Assembly (NCBI GenBank): GCA_002633005.1
Contig: NMRA01000030.1
Span: forward strand, 1,338,319-1,402,318
Source: Phoronis australis
Taxonomy: Eukaryota > Phoronida > Phoronidae
Length of the DNA: 64,000 nt
Direction: 5' to 3'
Position 1 is the first letter of the stretch; every line of letters begins with the position of its first letter. This document shows, one piece after another, positions 12,178 through 22,360 of this stretch. Below the pieces are notes generated by a model. That model worked only from the letters and a program-made list of their open reading frames with translations. It did not search any database and was not told the DNA's origin. A program made the position numbers and the translations under genes.

Positions 12178-12540
12178 AAGAATGATTCTGAAAATTGGCA
12201 TATAAGTCCCTACTGTGAAGAAAACGGGTAACGGTGATTTTCCGACATCTTTCACAGCTCTAGGATTTTTATTAAATTTAGGAATTGTATTAATATAAAG
12301 ATGACAACGATGACAAGGACTTTCGGATGGATGCAATGAATTCTATGCCCCCTAGTGTCAGTAACTTTTTCTTTTTCATTTTCCTCTGTTTCTCTGAAGT
12401 TCCTTGACGGATTTTCATGAAATTTGGTAAATAACTTTATTAAAAAAACAATGACATGATCCCGTTTTCTGACGGATTCAATGTATGTTGCGTCATCTAG
12501 TGCCAAATGTTTTTTATTATTTTTATTTGGCGACCTAAAT
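12178..12540 (+). repeat. Degenerate repeat array, right block
   Basis: The array resumes after P-like copy 2 with CCCCCTAGTGTCAG (near 12350) and CATCTAGTGCC (near 12496) boxes. Not coding. Confidence 0.65.
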
Positions 12541-13440
12541 TTCGCTGAGTATGTTGCTCTAACATCAAGATTTTTTTGTTTGCAATTTTTATCCGATCAT
12601 CACGAAATTTACACGTAACATGTAGTTTCGGAAGTACTGGAAGCCTATTGTTTTCATCATAATCAGATCCAAGAAGGCAGATATGGCGGCCATTTTGTTT
12701 TTATTTTAAGCTTCAAATGCTTCTGGAGGCTACAATGCTTAACATACATGGCTGAAACTCGGCACACTTATTGGACCGCACGTGTGCTACAGGAAAAGTG
12801 GAAATGGTTCGCTTCTGGTTAAAGATGGCGAAATTATCGGCAATCACGCATGCACACCTCAATTTCGGAAATAAAAACGTTTTCTCCTGTAGAGGGCATA
12901 TTATAGGGCCAATTCCTTTGAATTTTTGCAGGTATTAGTTTCTTATGACATGCTCTTATACAAAGCCAAAAAACCGAAAGTTGCTCTCAAGATGGCGGAT
13001 CCGGTGCATGTTGACCTTTTTTCGGTCGTGCTGGGGTGCCATTTATACGGGAAAAGGAAATGACGTGAAGTTTTGCATGTGGATTCTCTGAGCTATACTC
13101 TTTCAAATGAAGTAAATCAATTTTTTTTCTCAAACTTACCGTTTTCGGGTTATTTGACTTTAAATTTCCAAAAAACTCAAAATTTTTTCGAAAAATTGAC
13201 GGAATTTGGCGATACCATCAACTTCAATAGAGTTTTAAACAGGCTTTCAGAAGATGTCCATTTTTCGCAAGGACGTTTACGTTTTGAATTATTTGAGATT
13301 TTCTGATAGCGCTGTTCCTTTGTGAAGCGCCCTGACTGCATTGATGTTGAATTAGCTTCTATTGAACAAGACTGTAGCCTGTTTCTTGCTGATTTATGAC
13401 ATCTAAGTGCATCATATGATTGTTATGATTTGTTCAGGAT
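12541..13440 (+). repeat. ~1-kb dispersed repeat family, copy A
   Basis: Landmarks are ACTGGAAGCCTATTG, ATGGCGGCCATTTTG, a CTCCTGTAGAGGGC box, GGTGCATGTTGACC, and TTGAGATTTTCTGATAGCGC. Copies recur at about 13720-14640, 14880-15040 and 16960-17600, and inverted at 24575-24900. There is no coding potential and no obvious TIR. Each full copy is followed by an ATC/ATG-rich microsatellite. Confidence 0.75.
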
Positions 13441-13660
13441 CATCACCATCATCATCATATTCGTAATCTTTATCATCAACTCGGTCGTCGTCTTTTCAGT
13501 TAATTTTGACTGTAGTCCGTACTTAATGATTTCTGACCTCAACGTTCGTCTTGTGAATGTTATCATTACTTGTATTGTTCATCATCTTCACCATCGTCGT
13601 CATCTTCGTCATCATCTCTATCGTTGTCTTTTCTGTTAATTTCGCCAAGTGTCGGAGCGT
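13430..13660 (+). repeat. CAT/CGT-rich microsatellite
   Basis: Trinucleotide-rich sequence (ATCACCATCATCATCAT and variants) ends in TTTTCTGTTAATTTCGCCAA. Ser-rich and Asp-rich ORFs through it are translation artefacts. Confidence 0.8.
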
Positions 13661-13719
13661 GTTCATTACAGTTATGTTGTTCTGTCTTCAAGTTTGTTTT
13701 TTTACTTGGCGGAATTTCT

Positions 13720-14640
13720 TTGAATTCCGACAAGTATGTTGCACTACTGTCAAGTTTGTTTTTTGTTTGTTCGCACTCTACAGGTCTCATTTTTTGTCCG
13801 ATTTCCACAAAATTTTCACACAACTGGTAGTCCTGGAAATACTGGAAGCCTATTGCTTTTGGTCATGATCAGATCCAAGTTGGCGGACATGGCAGCCATT
13901 TTGTTTCCGATTTCTGATTCAGTTGCTCATAGAACCTGCAATTTTAGACGTATCGAGCTCACAATCAACACAAATACGAAACTATACAGGTCCTCCAATT
14001 ATGCTACAAATCATTCACTTCTGGTCAAAAATGGCGGAAATATTGGCAATCGCGCATGCGTACTTCGATTTCGGGAAAAAACATATTCTCCTGTAGAGGG
14101 CGCATTATATGACCAATTGCTTCGACATTTTTTACGTTGTAGTTTTTTGTAACTAGCTATTATTCTGTGTTAAAAAAACGAAAGTCATATCCAAGATGAC
14201 GGATCTGGTGCATGTTGACCCATTTTCAGTCGTGCTGAGGCACCATTTTAATTGGAAGATAAAATGACGTGAATTTCTGCATGTGGATTATTTGAGGTAT
14301 ACCCTTTCAAATGACCTGAAACAATTTTTTCTCGGACTTACCGTTTTCGAGTTAGTTGACTTTGAATTTCAAAAAAATGCAAAATTTCGTTTTCGACAAA
14401 ATTTACGGAATTTGGCGATACCATCAATTTAGAGAACATTTTGAAAGGTCTTTCAGACGATGTTTTCCATTTTTGGTTGGACCTTTACTTTCCGAATTAT
14501 TTGAGATTTTGTGATAGCACTGTTCCTTTGTTGAGCGCTCTGGCTGCATTGGTGTTGTTTTAGCTCCTATTGAACAAGACGGTAGCCTATTTCTTGCTGA
14601 TATATGACATCTAAGTGCGTCATATGAATGCTATGATGTT
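13720..14640 (+). repeat. ~1-kb dispersed repeat family, copy B
   Basis: It shows the same order of landmarks as copy A: ACTGGAAGCCTATTG, a GGCGGACATGGCAGCC stretch, CTCCTGTAGAGGGCGC, GGTGCATGTTGACCC, GATAGCACTGTTCC. Copies A and B stand in tandem with a microsatellite between them. Confidence 0.75.
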
Positions 14641-15040
14641 CAGCATCATCACTATCGTCATCATATTCGTCATCATCTCCGTCATCGTCTTTTCTGTTAA
14701 TTTCGCCAAGTGTCGCTCAAGACTGTAGCCTATACTTACTGATGTCTGGGCTCTACGTTCGTCTTGTGAATGTTATCATTACTTGTATTGCTCATCAGCG
14801 CTACCATCGTCGTCATATTCGTCATCTTAGTCGTCATCTCTATCGTCGTCTTTTCTGTTAATTTCGCCAAGTGTCGCTCCTCGGAGTGCCTTGGTCATGA
14901 TCGGATCCAAGATGGCGGACATGGCGGCCATTTTGTTTCCGATTTCTGATTCAGCTGCTCATAGAACCCGTATTGGGCTCAAACTCAGCACAAATATGAA
15001 GCAGTCCAGTTCCTCCAAATTCTCTAGAAACCAAAGAAAA
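14641..15040 (+). repeat. Microsatellite and truncated repeat copy C
   Basis: ATC/CGT-rich microsatellite (14641-14860) is followed by the beginning of a third repeat copy (GGATCCAAGATGGCGGACA, about 14900). It is cut at about 15040 by the Penelope-like element. Confidence 0.7.
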
Positions 15041-15059
15041 CAGCAATGGTTTTAAGTCG

Positions 15060-15105
15060 ACTTGACATGTTTCGATGTCATTTATTCAAACACCATCATC
15101 AGATT
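15060..15105 (-). ncRNA. Hammerhead-ribozyme-like motif, left end
   Basis: On the minus strand: CTGATGA (15102-15096), stem II GGTGT paired with ACATC (one G-U), loop, then GAA and ACATGTC (15070-15064). It is the inverted counterpart of the right-end motif. A single extra U sits between CUGAUGA and stem II, so activity is uncertain. Confidence 0.5.
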
Positions 15106-15139
15106 GTATTGAGATGTACACTGGTCCTGACATGTCTAT

Positions 15140-15546
15140 TTCTACCGAGGATATGTAGATGATGTGTTTTGTATATTTGAAAATCAGCAGTCGGCCCAGG
15201 AATTTTTAGTGTATTTAAACTCGAGGCATCATAACTTGAAATTCAGTTTAGAATTAGAGGTAGACAACATTTTGCCATTTCTGGACGTATTAGTGGTCAG
15301 GAGTGTGAGGGTACCTCAGTGATAACATCAGTTTTTCATAAGAAGACCTACACAGGACTGTACACTTGTTTTCATAGCTTCACATCCTTTGTTTATAAAG
15401 TAGGCCTCATTAAAACTCTAATAGACAGGGTATATCGCATTAACAACACTTGGGCTAGATTTGATTCTAATATTATAGAACTTACAACGAATTTGCAAAA
15501 GAATGGCTATCCCCCAGAATTAGTCAACAGGGTACTGAAAGCATAA
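15140..15546 (+). pseudogene. Penelope-like reverse transcriptase fragment
   Basis: The frame from 15140 reads FYRGYVDDVFCIFEN, containing the YVDD catalytic box of reverse transcriptases. LNSRHHNLKFSLELE and LPFLDVLV follow, a hallmark of the Penelope RT palm and thumb. A frameshift and stop near 15320 separate it from the next open stretch (15319-15546: VFHKKTYTGLYTCFHS), which corresponds to the downstream YRKPTxTGxY region of the family. It is the C-terminal half of an RT and is not functional. Confidence 0.85.
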
Positions 15547-15808
15547 CTCCAACGTGACCCTGGTGATGTTCATTCTATAGACAAAACTAACTACAAGTAC
15601 TTTAAAATACGATATGTTGGGTTTTACGCCAAGATTGCTCAACGAAAACTCAACAACTTGGTGAATGATTATTGTGTGAATTTAAGAGTTGTATTTACAT
15701 TCAAGTCTCCAATTTATTTAACGCTAAGGACAAAATTTCTATGGGTCTACGGTCCAGGGTAGTGTACAAATTTATCTTTGCTGGATGTGGCTCCAGAGTT
15801 TTATAGGC

Positions 15809-15946
15809 GAAACTGTTCGCCATTTGAAAACCAGGACCAAGGAACATCTAAATTCTGACAGAAGTTCACATGTAAATATTCACCTACAGAGCTCCAATCA
15901 TTGTTATCAGCAGTGCTCTTTCAATGACTTACAAATGATAGACTAG
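15809..15946 (+). pseudogene. GIY-YIG endonuclease tail of the Penelope-like element
   Basis: The frame 15809-15946 reads ETVRHLKTRTKEHLNSD then SSHVNIHLQSSNHC and ends at TAG. This matches the C-terminal part of the GIY-YIG nuclease fused to Penelope RTs (xETxRxLxxRxxEH then SHxxxHL). The preceding YIG box is disrupted by an indel. Confidence 0.7.
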
Positions 15947-16135
15947 GTAGTAACAACAAAGGAGCTTAAAATTCCTGAGGCTCTACATGTAAGTTGGTGC
16001 AAGCCCAATCCCAATAGGCAAGTGGCACACCACAGGTTGTCATTGTTGGTCTAGTTCCTTGTCACTCCCTGTAACTGACTGCATCTGTGCTTCATTACTT
16101 GTTGCTGGGCCTAGCTAAGTGGCCACTGCTTCTCT

Positions 16136-16182
16136 CTTCTGATGATGGTGTTTTAATAAATGACACCGAAACATGTCAAGTC
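16136..16182 (+). ncRNA. Hammerhead-ribozyme-like motif, right end
   Basis: CTGATGA (16139-16145), a lone U, stem II GGTGT/ACACC (16147-16151 with 16163-16167, five Watson-Crick pairs), then GAA (16168-16170) and AC-AU-GU-C (16171-16177), giving a two-pair stem III with a two-base loop. Predicted cleavage is after C16177. CUU before the core can pair with AAG after it to start stem I. A very short stem III is known for retroelement-type hammerheads. The extra U next to stem II is non-canonical. Confidence 0.55.
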
Positions 16183-16200
16183 GACTTAAAACCATTGCTG

Positions 16201-16454
16201 GGTAATTGTTCACAATATGACGACATTGACCAGCACACATGATTTTGGTATCGTTCGATTCCTCACAACATTATCTTTCCAAAAATGTATGAATGTTTCC
16301 CCTACCGCGTTTCCTCTGTTTTTTATCCTCGAATTTTGTTTCGCACTATTTCCCGGTTGACACCGCCATGTTAGCTCAACTCAAAAACAACCTTCACTTT
16401 TTTCGCAGATTCTAAGCTAGCAGATGCGTACCAGGGTCGCCATAGGATCGAATT
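16201..16454. other. Unassigned sequence after the Penelope-like element
   Basis: No ORF or repeat recognised. It may contain the rest of the Penelope-like insertion or older intergenic DNA. Confidence 0.4.
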
Positions 16455-16680
16455 CGAACCCTTGGGACCGTAACTGGGGCAGGGGATAGGCGGGTCTCGG
16501 TCAGTTTGAACTTCTGCAAAGTGAAGATCTGCAGAAGACGCGGAAGATTAGTTCAGTTTTTGACCGCCAGAGGACTCCTTCCATTCAACATGGCGGTAAT
16601 ACCACCGTGTACCGGGAAATAGTGGGAGAAGAAATTTCACGATAAAATACTAAGGGAATTAGGTAGGAANAATATGGGAT
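16455..16680 (+). repeat. Duplicated segment, copy without MITE (empty site)
   Basis: It matches 1929-2014 joined to 2608-2750. A single CTGCAGAAG at 16529-16537 marks the unoccupied target of the MITE present in the other copy. An N at 16670 marks an assembly ambiguity. Confidence 0.85.
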
Positions 16681-16689
16681 GATCCTGTA

Positions 16690-16845
16690 CTGCATGGAGA
16701 ATTGAACGGCTATTGAATTCCTATTGAATGGCTATTGAATATGCTAATGAATTGAATCAATTCATTTACATGGGAAAAACTTCAATTGAATTTCAATTGA
16801 ATCTCAATTGAACCTCAATTGAGTTTCAATTCCTGTCCCAACTGA
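16690..16845. repeat. AATTGAA/TTCAATT-rich low-complexity repeat
   Basis: Short degenerate units (CTATTGAAT, TCAATTGAAT, CTCAATTGA) recur in both orientations. Not coding. Confidence 0.7.
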
Positions 16846-16959
16846 AAGTCCAGTGTACTTTTTTGTATGGGCAGTAGGATACCAAAATCGTATGTATCAA
16901 TGTCATCATATTGTAAACAATCACCCATTGCTGTTTTCTTTAATATATGTTGGTACTTG

Positions 16960-17600
16960 CTATAATGGAGATTCTAGAAATCATTTACCAATTCCGGTCA
17001 AAAATGGCGATAATATCAGCAGTGGCGCATGCGCACCTCGATTTCGGGAAAAAAAAATTTTGTCTTGTAGAGGGCGCTTTAAAGGACCAGTTACTTTCAA
17101 ATTTTGCAGGTATTAGTTTTTTGTCGCGGGCTATTATCCAATCCTAAAACCCGGAAGTTGATTCCAAGATGGCGGATCTGGTGCATGTTGACCCATTTTC
17201 AGTCGTGCCAGAGTGCCATTTTAAACGGGAAAAGAAAATGACCTCAATTTTTGCATGTGGATTCTCTGAGGTATACTCTTTTAAATGAACTCTGACAATT
17301 TTTTTCTCAGACTTACCTTTTTCAAGTTATTTGACTTTGAATTTCAAAAAAAACACAAAATTTCATTTTTTCTAAAAATTTAAAGAATTTTTCGATACAA
17401 GCAATTAAGATAGAGTTTTGAACGGGCTTTCAGAAGATGTTTTCCATTTTTCGCTAGGACGTCTACTTTTCGAATTATTTGAGATTTCGTGATAGTGCTG
17501 CTCCTTTGTTGAGCGCTCTTGCTGCATTGATGTTGGAAAGCCTCTATTGAACAAGACTCTAGCCAATTTCTTATTGATTTAAGACATGTAAGTTCGTCAT
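16960..17600 (+). repeat. ~1-kb dispersed repeat family, copy D
   Basis: TCAAAAATGGCGATAATATC, TTGTAGAGGGCGC, AAGATGGCGGATCTGGTGCA and GATAGTGCTGCTCC are in the same order as in copies A and B. Confidence 0.7.
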
Positions 17601-17870
17601 ATGAATGTTATGATGTTGTTCATCATCGCCACCACCATCATAATATTCGTCATCTTCGTCATCATCTCCGCCGTCGTCTTTTCAGTTCGCCAAGTGTCGC
17701 TCGACTGTAGCCTATTTCTTACCGATTCCCGACCTCTACATTTGTCGTATGGATGTTATTATTACTTGTATTGTTCATCATGGCCACCAACGTCGTCATA
17801 TCCCTCATCTTCGCCATCATCGTCGTCTTATCTGTTAATTTTGCTCAAATTTTTGCTTAAGTTTCGCTCC
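17601..17870 (+). repeat. ATC/CGT-rich microsatellite
   Basis: Trinucleotide-rich tract following repeat copy D, as after copies A and B, including ATCTCCGCCGTCGTCTTTTC and CTTCGCCATCATCGTCGTC. Confidence 0.75.
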
Positions 17871-18329
17871 TGGGAGCGCTTTCATTACGTGGCGAAATAC
17901 AGGTGAATATACATTCTCACATTTACAAATTCACTGAACTTGATATTTGTGTAGTACCGAACATATACTATTATATTCCATACAAGTAGTGTTAACACAG
18001 TGTTTACAACCTAGTTATACTGTATCATTTCGCCATTTGAAGAGCCTAAGTCTTTAATAAATACAACCCCTTTTCAAACCAATTGATATAAAAAATTCTT
18101 CTTACCCCGACCTTCGACTCGTCATTATACCACAAAGGCTGGTTAAAAAATCTGTTTAGTTTGTTATTTTTATTTTGCCTATAAATAAGATGAGAGTTTC
18201 GAAAATTTCCTTCCAGAATTGATAATTATTTTCTAGTTTACGTTTTAGAAATTACCACCAAATTTAGCAAAATCTTGAATCTGGATGTATATCCAATATA
18301 ACAAATGGGATGATTTTGAAACAATGGCT

Positions 18330-19040
18330 ATATATTCAGTTGCCAGATTTAATAAAAAATAGCCTTACAAAAGTTAAAAATATTGATCATTTTGACACCT
18401 CCTTTGTTATATCCAAGAACAGCACTTGTGCGTTTAATTTTATCGTTACGTCCTTTCCAAATAAAGTTAAAAAAATACAATTGAGTCCAGTCAAAATATA
18501 TTAAGACCGACTTGGCAGGGCTATCATGAGGTTAATAATTTTCGACACAGCTGGAGATTTGATCACAGTAACCCTTCCAAAAGACGTGAGGTTTCGTCTT
18601 GACCAATGTCTCAGTTGGAGTTCTATCTCATAACATTTGCAACTAATTTTGATTAGGCATATCCTTTAGATCGACTTGAAAATCAACTCCAAGAAAAGTA
18701 AATTAATTTTTGTCCATGATGGCTTTCTTTTGTAGTATTTTTTCTTGAATGTTGGCATTACTTACAAACCAAATGGCTTTTGTATTTTCAATATTTATGT
18801 GAACTCCAGAGAAATCTGTAATGTTTTCAAAGTAGACCGCAACGAATCACCAGATCCATCTAATGTAATGAACGTACACGTATCATCTGTATGACTGAGA
18901 AATACAAAATCCCTTACTGCCCACTCCACCATTAATATTACTATCATGTCTGATCATGAGAGCCATCATCTCTGCACAAATAATAAATAGATAGGGAGAT
19001 AAATGGCCTAACTCCACATCGTATATTAAACCAGAGTGAC
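18330..19040 (-). pseudogene. Tx1/L1-like LINE reverse transcriptase remnant
   Basis: Read on the minus strand, 19010 downward gives GHLSPYLFIICAEMMALMI, then ISQ followed after a frameshift by TDDT (degenerate YADD active site), then FSGVHINIENTKAIWFVSN and, further on, FNFIWKGRNDKIKRTSAVLG with YNKGGVKMINI. This order (LSPYLFxxCAE, ISQ-YADDT, SGxxINxxKTKAxW, FxWKGxxxKIKR, YxxGGxxM) is characteristic of Tx1/L1-type non-LTR retrotransposons. Several stops and frameshifts show a dead copy. Confidence 0.85.
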
Positions 19041-19423
19041 GGTTGTCCACTATCTACATGTATAATACACGATGAAAACATTTATTATTTATGCACCAAA
19101 ATGCGATCTGTCTGGGACGACTTGAACTGATTTCATTTTACATGGCAAATCTGCATTGCCGGTTTTCAAACCTTTTGATTATGAATGGTTTTAGATGTTT
19201 TGTTCATCGATTTCTATTCAGTGAATGGTTTTATTCTCTGGAAAATTTGTGGGTCATGCTGCCCATCATATCACAGTAAGGATGTGTAGTTCAAACACCA
19301 AGTGACCCCTAGTTTAGGCATTTTGAAATTCATGTTCATAGGATTTTTTTTTTTTTTTTTTACAGAATTGGCCATTACTTGGTTATTGCGCAAACTTGTG
19401 TCACGTTTTAAACATTTTGCCAT

Positions 19424-19895
19424 CTGTCAGAGATTGACTGTGGGTTTTTTTAAAAGATAGCTATGCTTTGAGTCGAGATTGTGCGTAGGTGGATAGTGAA
19501 TAATCAAATCCAGTAATTAAGCCCTAATTAGACAAGTGAAACCTGTTGTTAATTAAGTAATCAACTGCAAAGAAGAGCAACTACGCTAGTGCCTTCTTTA
19601 AAGATTACTTCAATCAATCAACCAAATTAATCAAATGTCTTTATCTGCTATCCAAGCTAGGATTCTCCACTTTTTGGATAACTGTCCTGTTGGTGAATCT
19701 TCGAACTACACACACTGTATTGCGACAGTGTACTTGCTGGTCACCGTCTCTGGTGATGCAACACTTGCAGGCAATTTCTTCTACCAGCGATTCTTCTTGT
19801 TGGTCACAGTCTCTGGCTGGTGACGCAACACTTCAGGTAGTATCTTACACCCACGATGCAAGTGACAAGGTCTTAGTTAACTTCCTGTTCGTTAA
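19424..19895 (+). repeat. Dispersed repeat, plus-oriented arm
   Basis: It matches the reverse complement of 29868-30278. Shared words include ACACACACTGTATTGCGACAG, truncated here to ACACTGTATTGCGACAGTG, GCATCGTGGGTAGTA-type sequence and the inverse of CCATCTACGCACAATCTC. No ORF of note and no defined termini. It is probably an unclassified interspersed repeat rather than a functional inverted pair. Confidence 0.7.
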
Positions 19896-20120
19896 CCCTT
19901 GCCCTTGCTAAGATCCTTTCTAGAATCTTCCACGAGATGGCTCTGTCATACAATTTTCTCTGTACACTGTAGCAAGTCTTTATGCTTCAACTACTGCAGC
20001 TCATATGAATTTCTTTTTGACTTAAGCCCATATTATAATATTCTACTTATTTAGTGATTGGTTTATAAAAACCACATGATCATATCATTGGCTGTTACAG
20101 TTTGTTCTCAGAATTTTATA

Positions 20121-20303
20121 GAATCTCTAGAGTACTTTGACCCCAGAACCCAAGTTGTAAACATCATTTAAACATAGATTTTGATGTTAAAGTACATGTC
20201 AACAAGTTTGACCCCATGAATTAAAAGTACATGCACAAATTTTGGGCAACTTGAAATGGGTCTATTCTTACTAATTACTTATTAATCAATATTTATTCTG
20301 ACA
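20121..20303 (+). repeat. Inverted repeat upstream of POP7
   Basis: From GAATCTCTAGAGTACTTTGA to ATTTATTCTGACA it matches, inverted, 22192-22360 at high identity. The pair brackets POP7. It may be an interspersed repeat or part of the ancestral POP7 flank copied downstream. Confidence 0.75.
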
Positions 20304-20442
20304 CCATCAAGGAATCAGAAGTTATATACATTCACGGGTTGAATTACTTAAAAAGTCATTTGATGACATTTGAAAGTACTTTTATTCCAGATTCATCTTC
20401 CGTTGTGTAACTGAAGTTTATATTGTGCACTGTTTTACCTTC

Positions 20443-20444
20443 AG
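20443..20444 (+). promoter_or_regulatory. POP7: Predicted splice acceptor ahead of the POP7 coding exon
   Basis: A pyrimidine-rich tract CTGTTTTACCTTCAG ends at 20444, nine bases before the ATG codon at 20453. This suggests a spliced 5' untranslated exon somewhere upstream, which I could not locate. Confidence 0.55.
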
Positions 20445-20452
20445 ATATTACA

Positions 20453-20881
20453 ATGGAGGAGTATGACATTCGCAAGCGGCTGCCTCGAAAATTACCCAAG
20501 AGGATGAACGATGTTTATGTTAGCAAGCTAACTAATTTCAACGCTCAGCTAGTGAGGTGCCAGCGTTTGCTCTATTCGCACTGGAATGAAGTTTACATCC
20601 ATGGATTAGGCAGTGCAGTGAATGTTGCAATTAACCTTGCTTTGCACCTTCAGAGGAACTCGTTAGAACCTCTGGTGGTCTGTGCCCATACATCAACTGT
20701 TGAACTTGTAGATGAGTTGCAGCCTGTTGGCAATCATGGGGACTTGGATACCCAGGTTAGGAATAACTCAGCTGTACACATCAGAGTGTGTCGGACTAAT
20801 CCTGTGTTGAATGGTGATTCACCATTGAGAAAGGAGACGCAAAACATGAAAGGAACTGGTGATCCTGCATTGAAAACTTGA
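20453..20881 (+). CDS. POP7: Ribonuclease P/MRP protein subunit p20 (POP7/Rpp20)
   Basis: A 142-residue protein, complete in one exon and close to the usual length of the family (about 140). POP7 is an Alba-like protein that pairs with POP6/Rpp25 and binds the RNA of RNase P and RNase MRP in the nucleus, for tRNA 5'-end and rRNA processing. The sequence shows the family blocks in order: RKRLPRKLPKRMNDVYV (residues 7-23), VYIHGLGSAVNVAINLAL (47-64, the core Alba block), TSTVELVDELQP (80-91) and VRNNSAVHIRVCR (102-114). I chose ATG at 20453 because the residues upstream are not conserved and a splice acceptor ends nine bases before it; the reading frame itself stays open upstream. A C-terminal tail of about 28 residues (NPVLNGDSPL onward) is poorly conserved. 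Assignment is based on family sequence recognition. Confidence 0.96.
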   Translation: MEEYDIRKRLPRKLPKRMNDVYVSKLTNFNAQLVRCQRLLYSHWNEVYIHGLGSAVNVAINLALHLQRNSLEPLVVCAHTSTVELVDELQPVGNHGDLDTQVRNNSAVHIRVCRTNPVLNGDSPLRKETQNMKGTGDPALKT

Positions 20882-21209
20882 ACATTGTCTATGTGTTCAG
20901 TGATATATACACCACATTCTCGACACAGCACTAACCGAAACAACGCAAATTGGGACCGCAGGACTATGTGTGTAAACAAAAATTTACATGGAGCAAATTG
21001 GCATGGCAGGGTTAAATTGTGATCCAATTTTCAGATGGACTAAATTGTAACTACCGTTAATATCTTGGTCCATTTCAGTAGCACTTCCAAATACCATGTA
21101 TATGGGAGCTTACAGCGTTCGGGTTGTCAGTTCGTTCCTTATCAAAACATTATTGTGTTGATACTCTGTTTTGTAACTAGTATTCTGGTTACTTGTTGGG
21201 AGTTCAATT

Positions 21210-21215
21210 AATAAA
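21210..21215 (+). terminator. POP7: POP7 polyadenylation signal (candidate)
   Basis: AATAAA lies about 330 bp after the POP7 stop codon, in an AT-rich context. It is the nearest canonical signal I saw. Confidence 0.55.
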
Positions 21216-22191
21216 TGCCTGACTATTTACGTTTGTTTTCATGATTTTAATAGTTTTGCTGATAGTCAATATGTAACGTAACAGGGGTGTGGCAATTGCC
21301 CCTCCCCCCTCAAACGATTCGGGCAACATGAAAAATTCGGGCAAAACAAAAAAGATTCGGCAGCGCAGCAGACAATGTGAAAAGCATGTAGAAGTTGCAT
21401 ATATAGCGAAATACAAGGTGTTCCACCGAGTGATAGATTTTCAACTGGCAACTTGGCGACTGGTCACGTGGGACCGTATACCCGTGGTTTCTAGAGGACT
21501 AGGAGGAATTTTATAACTTGTTTGAAACTTTCCATGTAATCACATTCACTGTAAAAGAGTCTTTTCATGAAATCAAACTGCTCATCTATGCCTCACACTG
21601 CGAAGAGAACGAAACTCCTGGCTCAGCTAGGTGTCGATATGAGTCACTGGTACCACGTGATCACTACCCATTGTTTCCTGTAAGTCTCACATTGGCATTT
21701 CCAACTAATTAAGTCGCATTTTCGTAAATGTACCACAGCATCATGATTTGGAGCTCAAACAACCAAGCATGTGAGAAATAACAGTCAGCGTTGACTCGCA
21801 TTAGAGGAATGAAAGTTAAAGTAGGCAAAAGAGTATGAATTACACTGTGACAATAGCCGATAAATTGTGAATGAATTTTATACAGGCTGAATTTCCGTAA
21901 AGTCGATCTTGTTCTTCTCCCAATGCTGGATCTAGGATGTGGGCGATGCAAATCATGTACCCCTCCCAACGGTCTGCGTATGGGTCACACTTCATGAAAT
22001 TTATGTTTCGGTACATTAAATGTGGTGTAGGTCGATAAATTTCGGGCAAATACACGCCATTTGTTCGTCCCCAAAACAGCTAAGTCCATTACGCCTGTCT
22101 CCGCCATAGACAGACCATTCACATGGAATGTACCCTCCGTAGAGAAGCCGTCATTAAAATGTTCCCCCCCGTAGACAATCTCTTCGAAATT
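21216..22191. other. Intergenic, no gene recognised
   Basis: Contains a short patch at about 21280-21380 (CCCCTCCCCCCTCAAACGAT then ATTCGGGCAAAAC) that resembles 58660-58760 and is probably a small interspersed repeat. ORFs here are short and unconvincing. Confidence 0.5.
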
Positions 22192-22360
22192 TGTCAGAAT
22201 AAATATTGATTAAGTAATTAGTAAGGACAGATCCATTTTAATTTGCCCAAAATTTGTGCATATGTACTTTTAAATCACGGGGTCAAATTTGTTGACACGT
22301 ATTTTAAATAGATGGTGTTTACAACTTTGGTTCTGGGGTAAAAGCACTAGAGATTCTAGA
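22192..22360 (-). repeat. Inverted repeat downstream of POP7
   Basis: Reverse complement of 20121-20303, with scattered differences. About 1.9 kb separates the two arms, and POP7 lies between them. Confidence 0.75.

Larger units (their letters stand above)
15041..16200 (+). mobile_element. Penelope-like element with inverted ends
   Basis: The element is bounded by inverted repeats of about 65 bp (15041-15103 against 16137-16200), with tips CAGCAATGGTTTTAAGTCGA and its inverse. Inside are decayed remains of a Penelope-like reverse transcriptase and a GIY-YIG-type endonuclease tail on the plus strand. It sits within repeat copy C. Both ends carry a hammerhead-ribozyme-like motif, a known feature of Penelope-like element terminal repeats. 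The reading frame is broken and the 5' part of the RT is absent, so the copy is dead. Confidence 0.85.

Noticed and set aside
13566-13830. Ser-rich and Asp-rich ORFs
   Set aside because: Produced by the CAT/CGT microsatellite after repeat copy A.
20423-20452. Upstream extension of POP7 by ten codons
   Set aside because: It would start at TTG inside a polypyrimidine tract ending in a splice acceptor; the conserved protein starts at ATG 20453.
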